DNA of 64,000 nt from Manduca sexta. Taxonomy: Eukaryota > Arthropoda > Insecta > Lepidoptera > Sphingidae. Position numbers and translations under genes: made by a program. The notes under the pieces are model-generated. The model did not search any database and was not told the origin of the DNA. It worked only from the letters and a program-made list of their open reading frames with translations. The stretch is taken from NCBI RefSeq assembly GCF_014839805.1, contig NC_051120.1:8184001-8248000 (forward strand), written 5' to 3'. Positions 14,701 through 26,499 of this stretch are shown in pieces (within the stretch, counting starts at the first letter, position 1; every line of letters starts with the position of its first letter).

Positions 14701-15339
14701 TATTAATTTAAAACGATAAAAACGCAATTACATATTCGTACAATAGTAATTTTTCATAGCGTATACATGAAAAAACTTATTCTTTATCTTGTGTGCTTCT
14801 TTAAAGTATAATTTTATGTAAGCAACTCTTTCTTTATACCAAACGTATCTAAATATAATATTTCATTTAGTTATTCTGTGTAAAGTCACTGCGAGTTTTT
14901 GTCGTGTTGACGTCGAGGTGGAAATAAAAGAAAACTCAAGCGAAATGGAACTATTTTCCCATTCCGAATGTCTGTATTTTGTCACTCCCCGACAGGTATT
15001 ACTTTACTTAAAGTAATGCCTCCCATGTGTATATTTATCTTGCTGATATAAAGTAACAAGTGTTCGTGTAGGACGGGGGCGAACATAATGATTCTTCGGC
15101 GGCAGAACCCTAAAAGGTCTCTCGTAATTCTAAATAGACTATTACAAGACCCTCATTGCGAAGTCAGTGGGTCACTGCGACAACGTAATTTTTTGCTTTG
15201 TTGTTATTGTGCGTATTATGTAGCGTCGTCGCGTGTAACGTTCTGTTATGACATTAAATTATAAGTTTTATTCAATAAATTTTGAAATGTATGTGAGTTA
15301 TTGTTCCGTTTACAAGTTTTGACATCGATAGATGCGTAC

Positions 15340-15700
15340 GGAAGCAAATAGGATAGGTGCGTAGCGGGCGGGAGGTGTGCGCGGGCTGCGCACCTACCCG
15401 CGGGTCAATTACTGCACAAATCAATACGGATGTCTTCCTATGCGGTGGCTCTTTGTTCCAACCGACTAGAGATACGAGGCTCGTCTCCGCGGCTCCAGCT
15501 CTGTCCGGAAAACTCGCTGAGGTATCGCAGGGTCGGATGATTACTTATTAACGTAGGTGGAGGCTGGCTGGCGCGGGCGGGTCGCTTTGAGCTCGTCGCA
15601 CGATCGATGCCGAGTCGGCCAATAGCGCGACGCCGCCCCCCGCTGCCCGCGCCCTGCGCAACCCTCGCCGTTCTTCGCACTTGCCGCACCCCGCAACACC
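15340..15700. other. GC-rich island upstream of the first visible osa exon
   Basis: CpG-rich island about 0.6-1 kb upstream of the exon at 16323, with GCGGGCGGGAGG and a long GC-rich run around 15575-15705. Overlapping open frames on both strands have no recognisable domain. A promoter, a regulatory element or an alternative first exon is possible. Nothing in the sequence decides among them. Confidence 0.35.
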
Positions 15701-16322
15701 GCCCCCATAAATCATTGAATCCGCCATAAAACACCCCAATGTTCGTAAAAATGTAACACTAATTGGCGAACACGAATCTCATACCTTCTGGAAAACTACA
15801 TCCGGAAGCCTTCAGGACAAGGCCGCAGTTTGGAGACATAAAACACAGATCAAAGAGTAATGCCGATCCCCTTTACCCATTTCGCCTCGCAGCGCGGGGG
15901 CTTGTACGAATAATTGAATTTCCATCGTGGAATAAAATGAGAACTGAACACTGAAGCGACTTTGTTGGCAAGTCAAATTATTTCGGACGTCAATTATTTA
16001 GGCGTACGGCATCCACCTGACAATAGATATAATAGCATAAGCTTTCATGTTGCCGTCGACAGATAGGCTTGTGTGATTAACGAAAAGGGTGAAACAAATT
16101 AACTTACTCAAATTACAGTTTTATTGTTGAAAATAAAATTGCGTGGTCATATACTGCTGGCACTAAATGGGAAATGTTGATGTGTATTGCTTTGCATATC
16201 GACTTTTGAATTGCTTATTATTTCGTGATTGTTGCTTTCATGGCTCTATATTGAAAGCGATTTTTTTTTTCAAATGTACTTTTTATTACAAGATAAATAG
16301 AGTATGTGTTTTTGTATTGCAG

Positions 16323-16481
16323 CCGCGTGGGTACGGCGCGCCCCCTTACGGCGGCGCTCCGGGGGGACCGCAGCAACCCCCGGGAGCGTATGGCCCTCCA
16401 GGATCCTACCCTCAGCGGTATCCACCGCCACCGGGGCCGCCTGGCGCGCCCAGCTCGAGACCGCCCTTCTCGCCACACCAG
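16323..16481 (+). CDS. osa: osa/ARID1 internal exon (P/G/Y-rich, 53 codons)
   Basis: Internal coding exon of 159 nt, phase 0 at both ends. The acceptor is a T-rich tract ending in TTGCAG and the donor is CAG|GTTAGT. It encodes 53 residues dominated by Pro, Gly and Tyr, starting PRGYGAPPYGG and ending RPPFSPHQ. GC content is far above the surrounding AT-rich DNA. The core YPQRYPPPPGPPG resembles, from memory, a YPQRYP-PPG stretch in the N-terminal low-complexity region of Drosophila Osa. Osa/ARID1 is the signature subunit of the BAP-type SWI/SNF nucleosome remodeller and acts in the nucleus. This part precedes the ARID DNA-binding domain and is expected to be disordered. The frame stays open upstream for about 156 nt, but the splice site decides the border. 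Another proline-rich nuclear protein cannot be excluded, because low-complexity matches are weak evidence. Confidence 0.72.
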
Positions 16482-16896
16482 GTTAGTTTTTACATCACAA
16501 CCCGACTGCTCTCTGGCACAATATTACTTTATTACTTGAAGTTGTGTCAGTTAAAACTCGTTGATGAGCAAATCTATTTTGAGAAAGTGGTTAACAATAT
16601 AATAAACTTTTAAGACTATTTATATGAAAGCTTTTAAAGAAAATAAAATAAATTATCAAATATAGTCTATAGTGGCATTGCGAATTAATATTATTAATAG
16701 TTGGTCAATCAATGCTTGTGGATATCCACACACTAATTAGTTCCGATAGATGACCGAGATATCAAGGTGGTCGGTGTCGAACCTTTCCGCATCAAATCTT
16801 GTTATTAATTAAACACGCCGCCATTATTGATTGCAGAATATTAATAGGATATTAAACGTTAAGGTAATATATTTGTTTGTATAATTAAACAGTTTC

Positions 16897-17174
16897 TTAA
16901 GGTTATAGCTTAAGGTACATTTTTCATACATTTTGTTTCACCTTTAATCTGGGTAACTAAACAAGTAGCAAGCCTTTAAAATTTCGTCGTATTAAATTTT
17001 AAAGGCCGAAATATCCATGCATATTAATTATTTTTACGTTTTTATTTTCAACTGCGAGAACTAATCACTAACTAGACGTGAATTTAAATTCTTTACTTGT
17101 CAATACTTGTTTAGTTACCCAGATTAAAGGTGAAACAAAATGTATGAAGAATGGACCTTAAGCTATAACCTTAA
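16897..17174. mobile_element. Palindromic (foldback) MITE, copy 2, TTAA-flanked
   Basis: 278-bp relative of the element at 5448-5794, again with TTAA at both ends and ends TTAAGGTTATAGCTTAAGGT. It shares the segments TAATCTGGGTAACTAAACAA and ACTGCGAGAACTAATCACTA with copy 1. The loop CGTCGTATT (16985-16993) is the reverse complement of the copy 1 loop with one change, so the copies lie in opposite orientation. One arm has lost roughly 100 bp of internal sequence. Confidence 0.75.
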
Positions 17175-19610
17175 GTGTATGTAGGTGGAAATTAACTTGG
17201 TTAGTGGGAGCTGTTATTTTGAGCGTCTCGGCCCAAACATGTTTTGGGAGATTGTTGTCATGACGGCTGATGTGAAAGTCGCTGCTCGCAATACCATCGA
17301 TTCCAACAATAATAATTTAAAACTTAACAGCCGTTCACGACAACTCGGCGACGAGTTCGAAGAATTATAGCTTTCGCTCTCGGATAAAATAATGTACTGG
17401 AAATCTTGGACTTCTTGAAGAAATGGCTCGAGTTTTGTACTGCCTGGCAATGCCCTTGACCTAGTTGCTTTCAAATGTTATGTAGGCTAGAGTTTGAAAA
17501 GAATTCGCCAACGCATTCGCCGAATCGCCGAAACTAATACGAACTGTGGATAAAATAAATGTGAACATGTTTGTTATAGCCCATTAACGAATGTTGGCTG
17601 GCAACACAAATAGCATATTTAAATGATTACCCATTCATCAAATAAAAAAAATATTAATTCAGAACATTAAAATTAAACCTAACAAATCATTATTAATCCA
17701 AGACCTCGATCATTAGAAACATAAATTGATTTCAGTGTTAAGTTTTCGAGGTTGATTGACCGCTCACGAAATAAAGTATAAATCTTCAATTAATCGTGCA
17801 ATGTTTAAAAATTTTACATTTAATGTTACGTCTTCGGTCAGTTACCTACTCATACAAACAGAATTGTTGAGAGATGTTAATGAATTTTTCATTTCATCAC
17901 TAAGCGAACGTTTGAAAAATGCGTCATGGCGTAGTACTCAGAGTAAATAACATTTTCTCCACACTACAAGGAAATTGCTTCGCGAACTAAATTACGAGAT
18001 CATTTTTATATGAATATTTTCATAAAGTAGCAGTACGAAGTTCTTAAAAGTAATTATTAAAATGAAATATGATTAAAGTATCCTGGCAGTCTACAATTAA
18101 TATAGTCTCTTGTGTATTATGTGCTTATAAAATTTTAAGAACTCGATAATGCCAATTTCTTTCCCACTATGGACTATAACTGGCCATCGAATTTCACGTC
18201 GTAAATGTGTAGTTCCTAGATAAAGCCATACAATCATTTGTTTCGCAAATTATAACGATTATTATTTTTTATTACTGGCAGTAAATTAAAGTGCGACAGC
18301 CACGTATTTAACCTAATTCACAAATATAACTTATCTATCATTACGTTTCTGTAAACTAACAGATACTGGCACACTTCTATCACCAACTGCGTATATTTTT
18401 CAAAAGAATATAACCTTTACCGTCGTTGCATGTACAGGCGGACGGTTGTCCCGTTATTTAAAGGTAATACAAGACACGTACAAATACACGGACACACTAT
18501 ACAGCGATCCATCTTGTCGATCCTACAATTTAGACAGACTTAGAACAAGCGAGTGGAGCCCGCGCCCGCGGATATCATTTATACATTCGATTCCAGCTGA
18601 GAACAAGACTTAAATAAATTGTCTTTGTTGCGAGTTTGCCGTTCGGGCGCGTCGCGCAAAAACAGGATGCGTTCAACCTACCATTCGACACTATGTTTGT
18701 TCGAACTGATCCAGTTCGTTAATTTGATGTTTATGGCCATTAAATAGAGGATAAAATGTGATAATGACGATGTGTGTGCTTGTTTTTGTTGCTTCGATCT
18801 GCTGTTGGTGAAATATTATGGCTGTTTAGATTAGTTGTCAATAAATAATGAATTAGTTTTACTGTACCGACTACGATAGCACAAATAATGTAGTTATTTC
18901 ATTTTCGAAATAAATATAAAGGTTTTATTCAATCAGTAAAGTTTCTTTTAGATATACAACAAAATAGAATATCTAGAATGAATTCTATCAATGAGTTATT
19001 GAATTGACGAAAAATCACGTAGCAAGAGATATCGAGTTATAGAAAATTTTAAGGTAGTAAATTAGAATAATGACGATGAATGTGAATTGCCGATATTTTG
19101 TAATTTGACAATAAACTAACTTAGAACGTGGATGTAGTTGTTTTCAATCATATCGAGATGATTAGTGATGATTTTTAATAGCACATAGTTCCAGTAAAGT
19201 AATCAGTCTCGTAGGCTTTTTATTTTTTGTTGTTTTTTAGGAAGTGTTGATGTATTTATTGCCTAATAACAACAACTGATATATAATAATTAAATAGGTA
19301 CTTAATGACATTTAATATCTAATAACATACTTATGTTAAACAATAATAATTGTGTAACTACATGGTGATTTTTTAGATAAAATATAAGGTACTTTACCCA
19401 GCAAAATAGCGCGCTAAACGTATTTTAAAGATATCTTATTACAAATTTATAATACAGAGAGAAAAATAATTACCATCACATTTCTACAATATTGTTATCT
19501 TAATTTTGGGTATATTTTTTATTAAATGTAAATATAGTTTCATTCATTTCATAACGAATATGGAACTAAAATTGTTGATTTCGTTCATCTCCTAAAGTAA
19601 ACATCATTTT

Positions 19611-19776
19611 AATTTGCAACCAACACTATTAGATAGACAATTTAATAAGGAATATTTTGATACTCTGTAATTTAAAAGACTTTAAATTATTCGTAAATAT
19701 TTGCCGACTCGCCATAATTCATGCGCCGTAAAAGTATGGAACGAATGCTCTAAGCAGTTTGTATGGAGGAGAGCCA
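19611..19776. repeat. Diverged dispersed repeat, copy 1
   Basis: Shares with 45141-45325 a series of aligned blocks in the same order: (G)CAACCAACACTAT, AGA-AGACAATTTAA, AATTTAAAG, TATG-AACGAATGCTC and GTTTG-T-TTGGAGG-type motifs. This indicates an old dispersed repeat. No coding frame survives. Family not identified. Confidence 0.4.
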
Positions 19777-20998
19777 TAATTTCCCAAAAATAGTAAGGTT
19801 GGGTAGTAGCAGTTTCTAATACAAATATATGATTTACAAATATATTGTAACAATTCTACCTGTTGTGTAAAACAAGAACAAGATTTCGACAAATAAAATT
19901 AAAGTGCATAGTTTAATTAACATATTATGTAAATTACGATGTCAAAAATATAAGCGCCAAAATAACATGGCTAATTTATTATGTCTATAAATAAATCCAC
20001 ATAATATATTTATGATTCACCAGAACGCAAAGACACGCAATATAGGAGTAATAAAATTTGGAAACAAAAAAGCTCATTCTAAAGTACAATCATAACTCAT
20101 TGTTTAATTACACTCAAATTATAGCCATATCACGTAACGACTACACAAGTGTAACTAGTGAGTAGTGACTTGCACAACATTATGTAGGTGGATGTTATCA
20201 CCAAAATAATTGCAGCTTAGTCTTCTCGGAAACATTCTTCACTCCCGCGTCGTGTTATACGATTCATATTCAAGTCCGAAACTAGAGAGCCGACTCGAAT
20301 GTTTCTCAGAATCGTTGAGCCGGCGGCGTCGCGTCGGAGCCTCATCCACTCACGTGAACATAAACGTTCTATCATACTTAAGCCTCCTTCGAGCGAACAC
20401 AGCTCTAAAGTGTATCAACGTAAGTTCTAACTTGGCCTGGCCCATATGATACGCTCGAATGACGTAAGCCGCTCCGCGCGCTCGCTGACGTAAGCTCGTT
20501 GTGCAACGAAGCCCGAGGTACGTTTGAAGCAGGGCTCTTAGAGCGAACTCGTGTAGAAATCGGTGTTAAGAAATGATTCCTCGATGAACAAGGACGTTTT
20601 GAAACCACGGGCAAGCGCCGTTGACCAGAAAATTGTTTCTAATATCTATATGTAGTCAAATTGCCAATTTAAATCATATTGTGACACGTGGTCATTTTTA
20701 TAATATGTTTTATTCATAAGGTCATTTATTTATAAATGAATTTTAAATGCACGTTAAATATTTTTTATGTGGAATACATTATGCGCAATTAACAGCTTAA
20801 ATGGTGCAATACTCGGTAAATAACTTTTTTATGTTTATTTGGGTTTATGGTAACATAACAGTATTTTGTTAAGTATTCTGTTACATAACGTGGCAGGTAA
20901 TTTGAGTGATTAAATGGTTATACAAAGACCGAATAGTGAAAAGCAATAAAAGAAACATTGTTTTAAATTTTATAATATATTTTATTCGCACATATGTA

Positions 20999-22302
20999 CC
21001 TAGTCTTGCCATAAATATTGTAATAAAGAAAAAAGAAAATTGTTAACTGCAAATAACATTTATTACTTTTACAGTGTGTCAGTTTAATACATAAATATAA
21101 AACAATTAAAAATATAAAAGCTTATTCGAAGTGGTCTCCATTGGCTGCAATACAGTCCTTTAAACGATGAGGCCAGTTATCAATAGAAGCACGCACTCTT
21201 TCCATGGGAAAATTCTTCACTGCCAATCGTATAGATTGTTTTAGGGACTCCAAATTATCATGGCGTTTAGAGCAAGCTGTACTCTCTAAAACTGACCACA
21301 AATCATAATCCAGCGGATTAAGATCGGGACTAGACGACGGCCAGTCTTCAGCTCTGATGAAGTCCGAAACGTTCGATTCCAACCAAGACTGCGTGGACCG
21401 AGCTTTATGACCCGGCGCCGAGTCTTGCTGGAAGGACCATACTTGGTTATTGAACATGGTGATGTTAAGGGGCTTAACTACCTTCTCAAGAATGGTATCT
21501 TGATACACTTGTGCCGATGTTTTGATACCTTTTCACAAAAATATGGCTCAGTCACTCCTTCATAGCTAACACCCCACCAAACCATCACTGAAGTCGGATA
21601 ATGTCCACGTTGCACTCTGTCGACTAATTGGGAAGCTTCCTTAGAGCTTTGAGCATAAATACGGTCATTTTGTTTGTTAAAATGTTGCTCAATTGTAAAA
21701 ATTTTCTCATCCGTAAACAAAATTTTTCTGTGACCTCCCTTTGCGTACCGCTTCAGTAGTTGTTTCGATTTTACCACCCTATTCTTCTTTAAATTATCAG
21801 TTAAGAAATGGCCAGTGCGTCTCTTATAGGCTGCAAGTCCTAAGTCATCTTTTAAAATACGCGACATGGTTCTAGGTGCTATCTTCATTTCCCGAGATAA
21901 AATCTTTTGCTTTCGGACAGGATTTCTTCGAATTCTTTCCCTTACTGCTTTGACCACCTTTTTCGTACGAACACTACGTGGACGGCCAGATCTTTTCTGT
22001 CACAAACAGAGGAGGTCTCATTGTACCTATTAATAGCCCGGTACACAAACATTTTACTAATACCAAGTGTATGGAGAGTTTTAAAAATTGCATTTGGCTC
22101 CATACCTACTTTGTGTAATGCTATCACAGCGATTCGGTTCTCTTTATCACCCCACACCATTTTAATATCGCAAAATATTTTACAATGTATTGGCGCCAAA
22201 ATGAGAAAACACAATGAACAATCGTATAAAAATGACAGATTCGAAATTCAAATGTAATATTTTTTTATAATTAAGTGTAACAGTATTTATGGCCAGACTA
22301 AG
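20999..22302 (-). mobile_element. maT-type mariner (DD37D), copy A, minus strand
   Basis: 1,304-bp mariner-like element reading on the minus strand, bounded by TA at 20997-20998 and 22303-22304, the target duplication expected for Tc1/mariner. The terminal inverted repeats are imperfect: CCTAGTCTTGCCATAAATAT at the 20999 end and, read inward from 22302, CTTAGTCTGGCCATAAATAC. It contains one broken transposase gene. Apart from small indels it looks nearly identical by eye to copy B (24391-25696). Relative to B it lacks one A in the gene and one base in the 3' untranslated T-run next to the stop codon. Confidence 0.88.
21122..22160 (-). pseudogene. maT transposase, two frameshifts (copy A)
   Basis: Broken mariner transposase gene on the minus strand, from the likely ATG at 22158-22160 (start MVWGDKENRIA) to a stop at 21122-21124. 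The N-terminal part has a helix-turn-helix-like region for binding the element ends. The catalytic part keeps FTDEK, FQQDSAPGH and SPDLNPLDYDLW, a D,D37D arrangement. Two breaks separate the gene into three frames. One is a missing base in an A-run near 22000, just after DRK, which is shared with copy B. The other, near 21530-21533, is a missing A after YFCEK and is unique to this copy. The product would be truncated and inactive. An intact gene of this family usually encodes about 345 residues, which matches the total length here. Confidence 0.85.
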
Positions 22303-24390
22303 TATTCCTATAAGCGCTACGGGAACGTCCATTGTTACCATAGTTACTAAGCATTGTATGAGAGGGTAACTCTTTTGCAATATAGAGCAAATTCATCCAA
22401 CTCACGTGACACTTTAGACAAATAACGTTTGCATGACCTGCCTACGAAACTTAGAACCTCGTCGGTTTTATAGCCTCAGTACACCCAACAACAATACAGC
22501 GGTAACTTTAAAATAAAAGAAAATTTACATGTTTATTGTAAGGTAAAACTGCGCAAGTCGCAAACAAAGTATAGTCCAGAAATCCTTGACAGGTTCTTTA
22601 CACAGTATAAAACTTTTATATCAAATATTCCAACAAATACGCGGCGGAAGTTTGCTCCGACAATTCAAGGAACTTACCCAAAAAATAAGTAATACTCGGA
22701 ATTCAAGGAAAAATTTAGTTTAGTTTCGATGTTGTTCGATGTGACGTGATAACGTCAAGTGGAGCGGTCGGTAAAGGAATTTCAGAGAATGGCAAAACTA
22801 AGTGCTTTATAAAGTTTGTAGTGGTTCGGTTTTTTTATTCAACATTATAGGAGGTTATAAAGCTTAATAATAATACATTATTTTATTATAACAAAAGGTA
22901 ATTCCCTTATGTCAGAGATTAATTTAATCACATGAGCTAGGGTCTTCCCCCAACGATATAACTTTAGTATGTTGAGTGACTGGTAATCGAAATTATGGTA
23001 TTTTACCTGTCATGTGGTAGATACTAGATCTGTCTAGTACTGCATTCTGACTTCTAAGGCAATTTGTGCATTCATGAATTGCAGAGGTCATCCCCATACA
23101 TGCGTGTGGTTACATTAAAAACGGTTTAAAGTTTCAAAAGTAAATTATACGTAAAGAGTATATCTTAGTGATATGTTTTGATTAATAATGTATTTTTTTA
23201 TTTTATCCCAACAAATAGAAATACATAATTACGGGCATTTAGTATTTGTGATTCTCATACAATTTACTCATGTACAAAAGGAATAATCTAACAAAATATA
23301 TGCCATTTTCTGTACTTTGGTCACATGATTCAAATCGACTTGAATTTAAACATAAGAATTTGTCAAATGTTTAACTTATAGCTTTCTTGCAGTCATTTTC
23401 GTTTAGATAACAAACTAATTAACCTTAGGAATTATGAGACGTCAAAAAAAATTGTAATCTAATGGCAAATTTTGAGACTTGTCCACCTCGTTGTCTTTTA
23501 AGGCTGATTTTAGTCAAAGTATGCCATGAAGGACTATGTTCTTTTTAATGAATATGTAAGTTGAGAATCTGGAGAATTTTTTGACCTACCTTAGATCCAC
23601 GTAGTCATCTGTTTAAATGTATAATTTAAAGTAGATAATTTAAGTAATAATTCATAGAACATAAGTTTTTCACTTTATATCAACATTTTCATTTTTTTCA
23701 TTAAACTAACGAAGCTGATTGTTTTTAGCAAAAAAGTACAACTAATGAAAATTTAGATGCAACAAAAAATCAAGAAGGAAGTCTTCTACCTTAAAAAAAA
23801 CATTTAATTGTTCAAATCGAAAATTCTCAAAAATTCTGTAAAATATTCATAACTCGAAAGCTATGAAAAATCGCGAAACACATGGGGGTGATTCGGATAC
23901 CCCAAGAGGTGCTCTATCTTTGGACCTCCGCTTGACATTATTTTTTGGGACACCCTGTATATTAAGTTATTTTACAGGCTAGTAACACTGTTTTATTCAT
24001 ATGGAACTTGAATTATGGATAGTGTCCGTAAAACATAATTTTTTATTATTAATTGTAACTAGCTTTTGCTCGTATCTCTGTCTGGTTTGAATACAGACAA
24101 TAGAAACCATTTTCAGAATTAGAGCACAGTAGTTCCAGTAAGTAGTGCGTCAAAAAACAATAACTTACGCTTTTATCTATTCTGGCAAGAATTAAAGAAC
24201 TTTACAAACAAATTTAAATCAGTTCATTTTGAAGTACTAATATAATACTTAATACGAGCCTTGTATTATATACTGCTCACTGCTAAATACGCGCCTTGTC
24301 TCAATCTGAGAGCTTTAGTTCAGTATGTTGGCTTAGTGCAGGTTGGCAAAATTGACATACGTACCAAATTGTTGAGAATTTCTAGATATA

Positions 24391-25696
24391 CTTAGTCTGG
24401 CCATAAATACTGTTACACTTAATTATAAAAAAATATTACATTTGAATTTCGAATCTGTCATTTTTATACGATTGTTCATTGTGTTTTCTCATTTTGGCGC
24501 CAATACATTGTAAAATATTTTGCGATATTAAAATGGTGTGGGGTGATAAAGAGAACCGAATCGCTGTGATAGCATTACACAAAGTAGGTATGGAGCCAAA
24601 TGCAATTTTTAAAACTCTCCATACACTTGGTATTAGTAAAATGTTTGTGTACCGGGCTATTAATAGGTACAATGAGACCTCCTCTGTTTGTGACAGAAAA
24701 GATCTGGCCGTCCACGTAGTGTTCGTACGAAAAAGGTGGTCAAAGCAGTAAGGGAAAGAATTCGAAGAAATCCTGTCCGAAAGCAAAAGATTTTATCTCG
24801 GGAAATGAAGATAGCACCTAGAACCATGTCGCGTATTTTAAAAGATGACTTAGGACTTGCAGCCTATAAGAGACGCACTGGCCATTTCTTAACTGATAAT
24901 TTAAAGAAGAATAGGGTGGTAAAATCGAAACAACTACTGAAGCGGTACGCAAAGGGAGGTCACAGAAAAATTTTGTTTACGGATGAGAAAATTTTTACAA
25001 TTGAGCAACATTTTAACAAACAAAATGACCGTATTTATGCTCAAAGCTCTAAGGAAGCTTCCCAATTAGTCGACAGAGTGCAACGTGGACATTATCCGAC
25101 TTCAGTGATGGTTTGGTGGGGTGTTAGCTATGAAGGAGTGACTGAGCCATATTTTTGTGAAAAAGGTATCAAAACATCGGCACAAGTGTATCAAGATACC
25201 ATTCTTGAGAAGGTAGTTAAGCCCCTTAACATCACCATGTTCAATAACCAAGTATGGTCCTTCCAGCAAGACTCGGCGCCGGGTCATAAAGCTCGGTCCA
25301 CGCAGTCTTGGTTGGAATCGAACGTTTCGGACTTCATCAGAGCTGAAGACTGGCCGTCGTCTAGTCCCGATCTTAATCCGCTGGATTATGATTTGTGGTC
25401 AGTTTTAGAGAGTACAGCTTGCTCTAAACGCCATGATAATTTGGAGTCCCTAAAACAATCTATACGATTGGCAGTGAAGAATTTTCCCATGGAAAGAGTG
25501 CGTGCTTCTATTGATAACTGGCCTCATCGTTTAAAGGACTGTATTGCAGCCAATGGAGACCACTTCGAATAAGCTTTTTATATTTTTAATTGTTTTATAT
25601 TTATGTATTAAACTGACACACTGTAAAAGTAATAAATGTTATTTGCAGTTAACAATTTTCTTTTTTCTTTATTACAATATTTATGGCAAGACTAGG
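24391..25696 (+). mobile_element. maT-type mariner (DD37D), copy B, plus strand
   Basis: 1,306-bp mariner-like element on the plus strand, flanked by TA at 24389-24390 and 25697-25698. The left end is CTTAGTCTGGCCATAAATAC and the right end, read inward, is CCTAGTCTTGCCATAAATAT. It is a nearly perfect inverted copy of 20999-22302. Sequence immediately outside the TA differs between the copies, so each was inserted by its own transposition event and not by one duplication of a larger segment. Confidence 0.88.
24533..25572 (+). pseudogene. maT transposase, one frameshift (copy B)
   Basis: Mariner transposase gene broken by a single frameshift. The first frame starts at ATG 24533 (MVWGDKENRIA) and covers the helix-turn-helix-like DNA-binding region. 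After DRK near 24697-24702 an A-run is one base short, and the rest continues in another frame to TAA at 25570-25572. In that second part the catalytic aspartates are codons at 24982 (FTDEK), 25270 (FQQDSAPGH) and 25384 (NPLDYDLW). The last two are separated by 37 residues, which places the element in the DD37D (maT) clade and not in DD34D mariner or DD34E Tc1. The total coding length corresponds to about 346 residues, normal for the family. The 278-codon 3' frame lacks the DNA-binding domain, so by itself it should not be an active transposase. Confidence 0.87.
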
Positions 25697-26499
25697 TATA
25701 TAGGTTTCCTCAAGACAATTCCGAAAAGAACGCGACAAATTTTGGGCACTCCCACAACTTCTTGTCTTTATTATTTTTTGCTTTAGTACATATTATTTGA
25801 ATGTCAACTACTTTACCTATTACGGTTTAAAAGAGCATTATAAAAATTGGACTGTCAGACAGCGTAGATTTCGGAAATAGGTTTCCGTGAATATCCTTCG
25901 GATAACACCTAAAACATGTTTTTATTTTATAAGTATTCTCAGTCGCTCTTTCGGAGGTAGTATTTTATACCATCTTTCTAGAAAACATAGTAATTTTGTT
26001 ACTTTAACAAAATAATGGATGATACCAATTCTGAATCACCGACGGGAAATAGGTTTTTACAGGTGTTTTGTGATAAAAACATTTTCTGATACGTAATATA
26101 CAGAAGAGATTTCGTTAATATATTATTGGTACATGCATATTACCTCTATTGTCATAAGAGAAAAAAAAAACAAATTTTTACCAATATTATTGTGTTAAAT
26201 GTCTAATTTTTTTGTAAATCCTCTTCCGACTTTCTGGAAATTTCTGACATCGACATATTCGAAACAGTTTGATTCGTGGGGTTTCCCAAAAAACATTCCC
26301 ATCTCTACGCGCGTCATCAGTACGAGAAGTACTCATTTGACTTCTAGATGAGTTTGCTCAACACGGAACACAGCTAGTAAAACATGTTTGTTGTTCGGTG
26401 TGAATGCAGCAACAGAGCTACAATAACATGTATCCGCGTTCGCAATAGTAACAATGGCGTCAGTAGTAAATGTTGGGCGGGTAGGTGGTATAATCTTGA

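Larger units (their letters stand above)
1..16322 (+). other. Intron or upstream DNA 5' of the first visible osa exon
   Basis: No convincing exon is seen upstream of the acceptor at 16321-16322, so at least 16.3 kb is intronic or upstream of the gene. It holds a hAT element (941-1550) between old repeat fragments, a SINE (4398-4612), a palindromic MITE (5448-5794) and a GC-rich island (15340-15700). The stretches 1560-4397, 4613-5447 and 5795-15339 otherwise look like unremarkable AT-rich intronic DNA. Short open frames there, for example around 2992-3288 and 9962-10234, show no recognisable domain. A CACCCTGTATATTA motif near 6840 is shared with 23949 and may mark a decayed element. Confidence 0.6.
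20999..25696. repeat. Long inverted repeat formed by two mariners
   Basis: Arms of about 1.3 kb (20999-22302 and 24391-25696) in opposite orientation, with a 2,088-bp unique spacer (22303-24390). The 5' ends of the two transposases face each other across the spacer. In the osa primary transcript the arms could pair to form a long dsRNA stem with a 2.1-kb loop that contains no exon. Confidence 0.85.

Noticed and set aside
22303..24390. Spacer between the mariners as cargo of a composite transposon
   Set aside because: Each mariner has its own TA duplication on both sides, so each inserted separately. There is no sign that the whole 4.7 kb moved as a unit, and the spacer has no gene.
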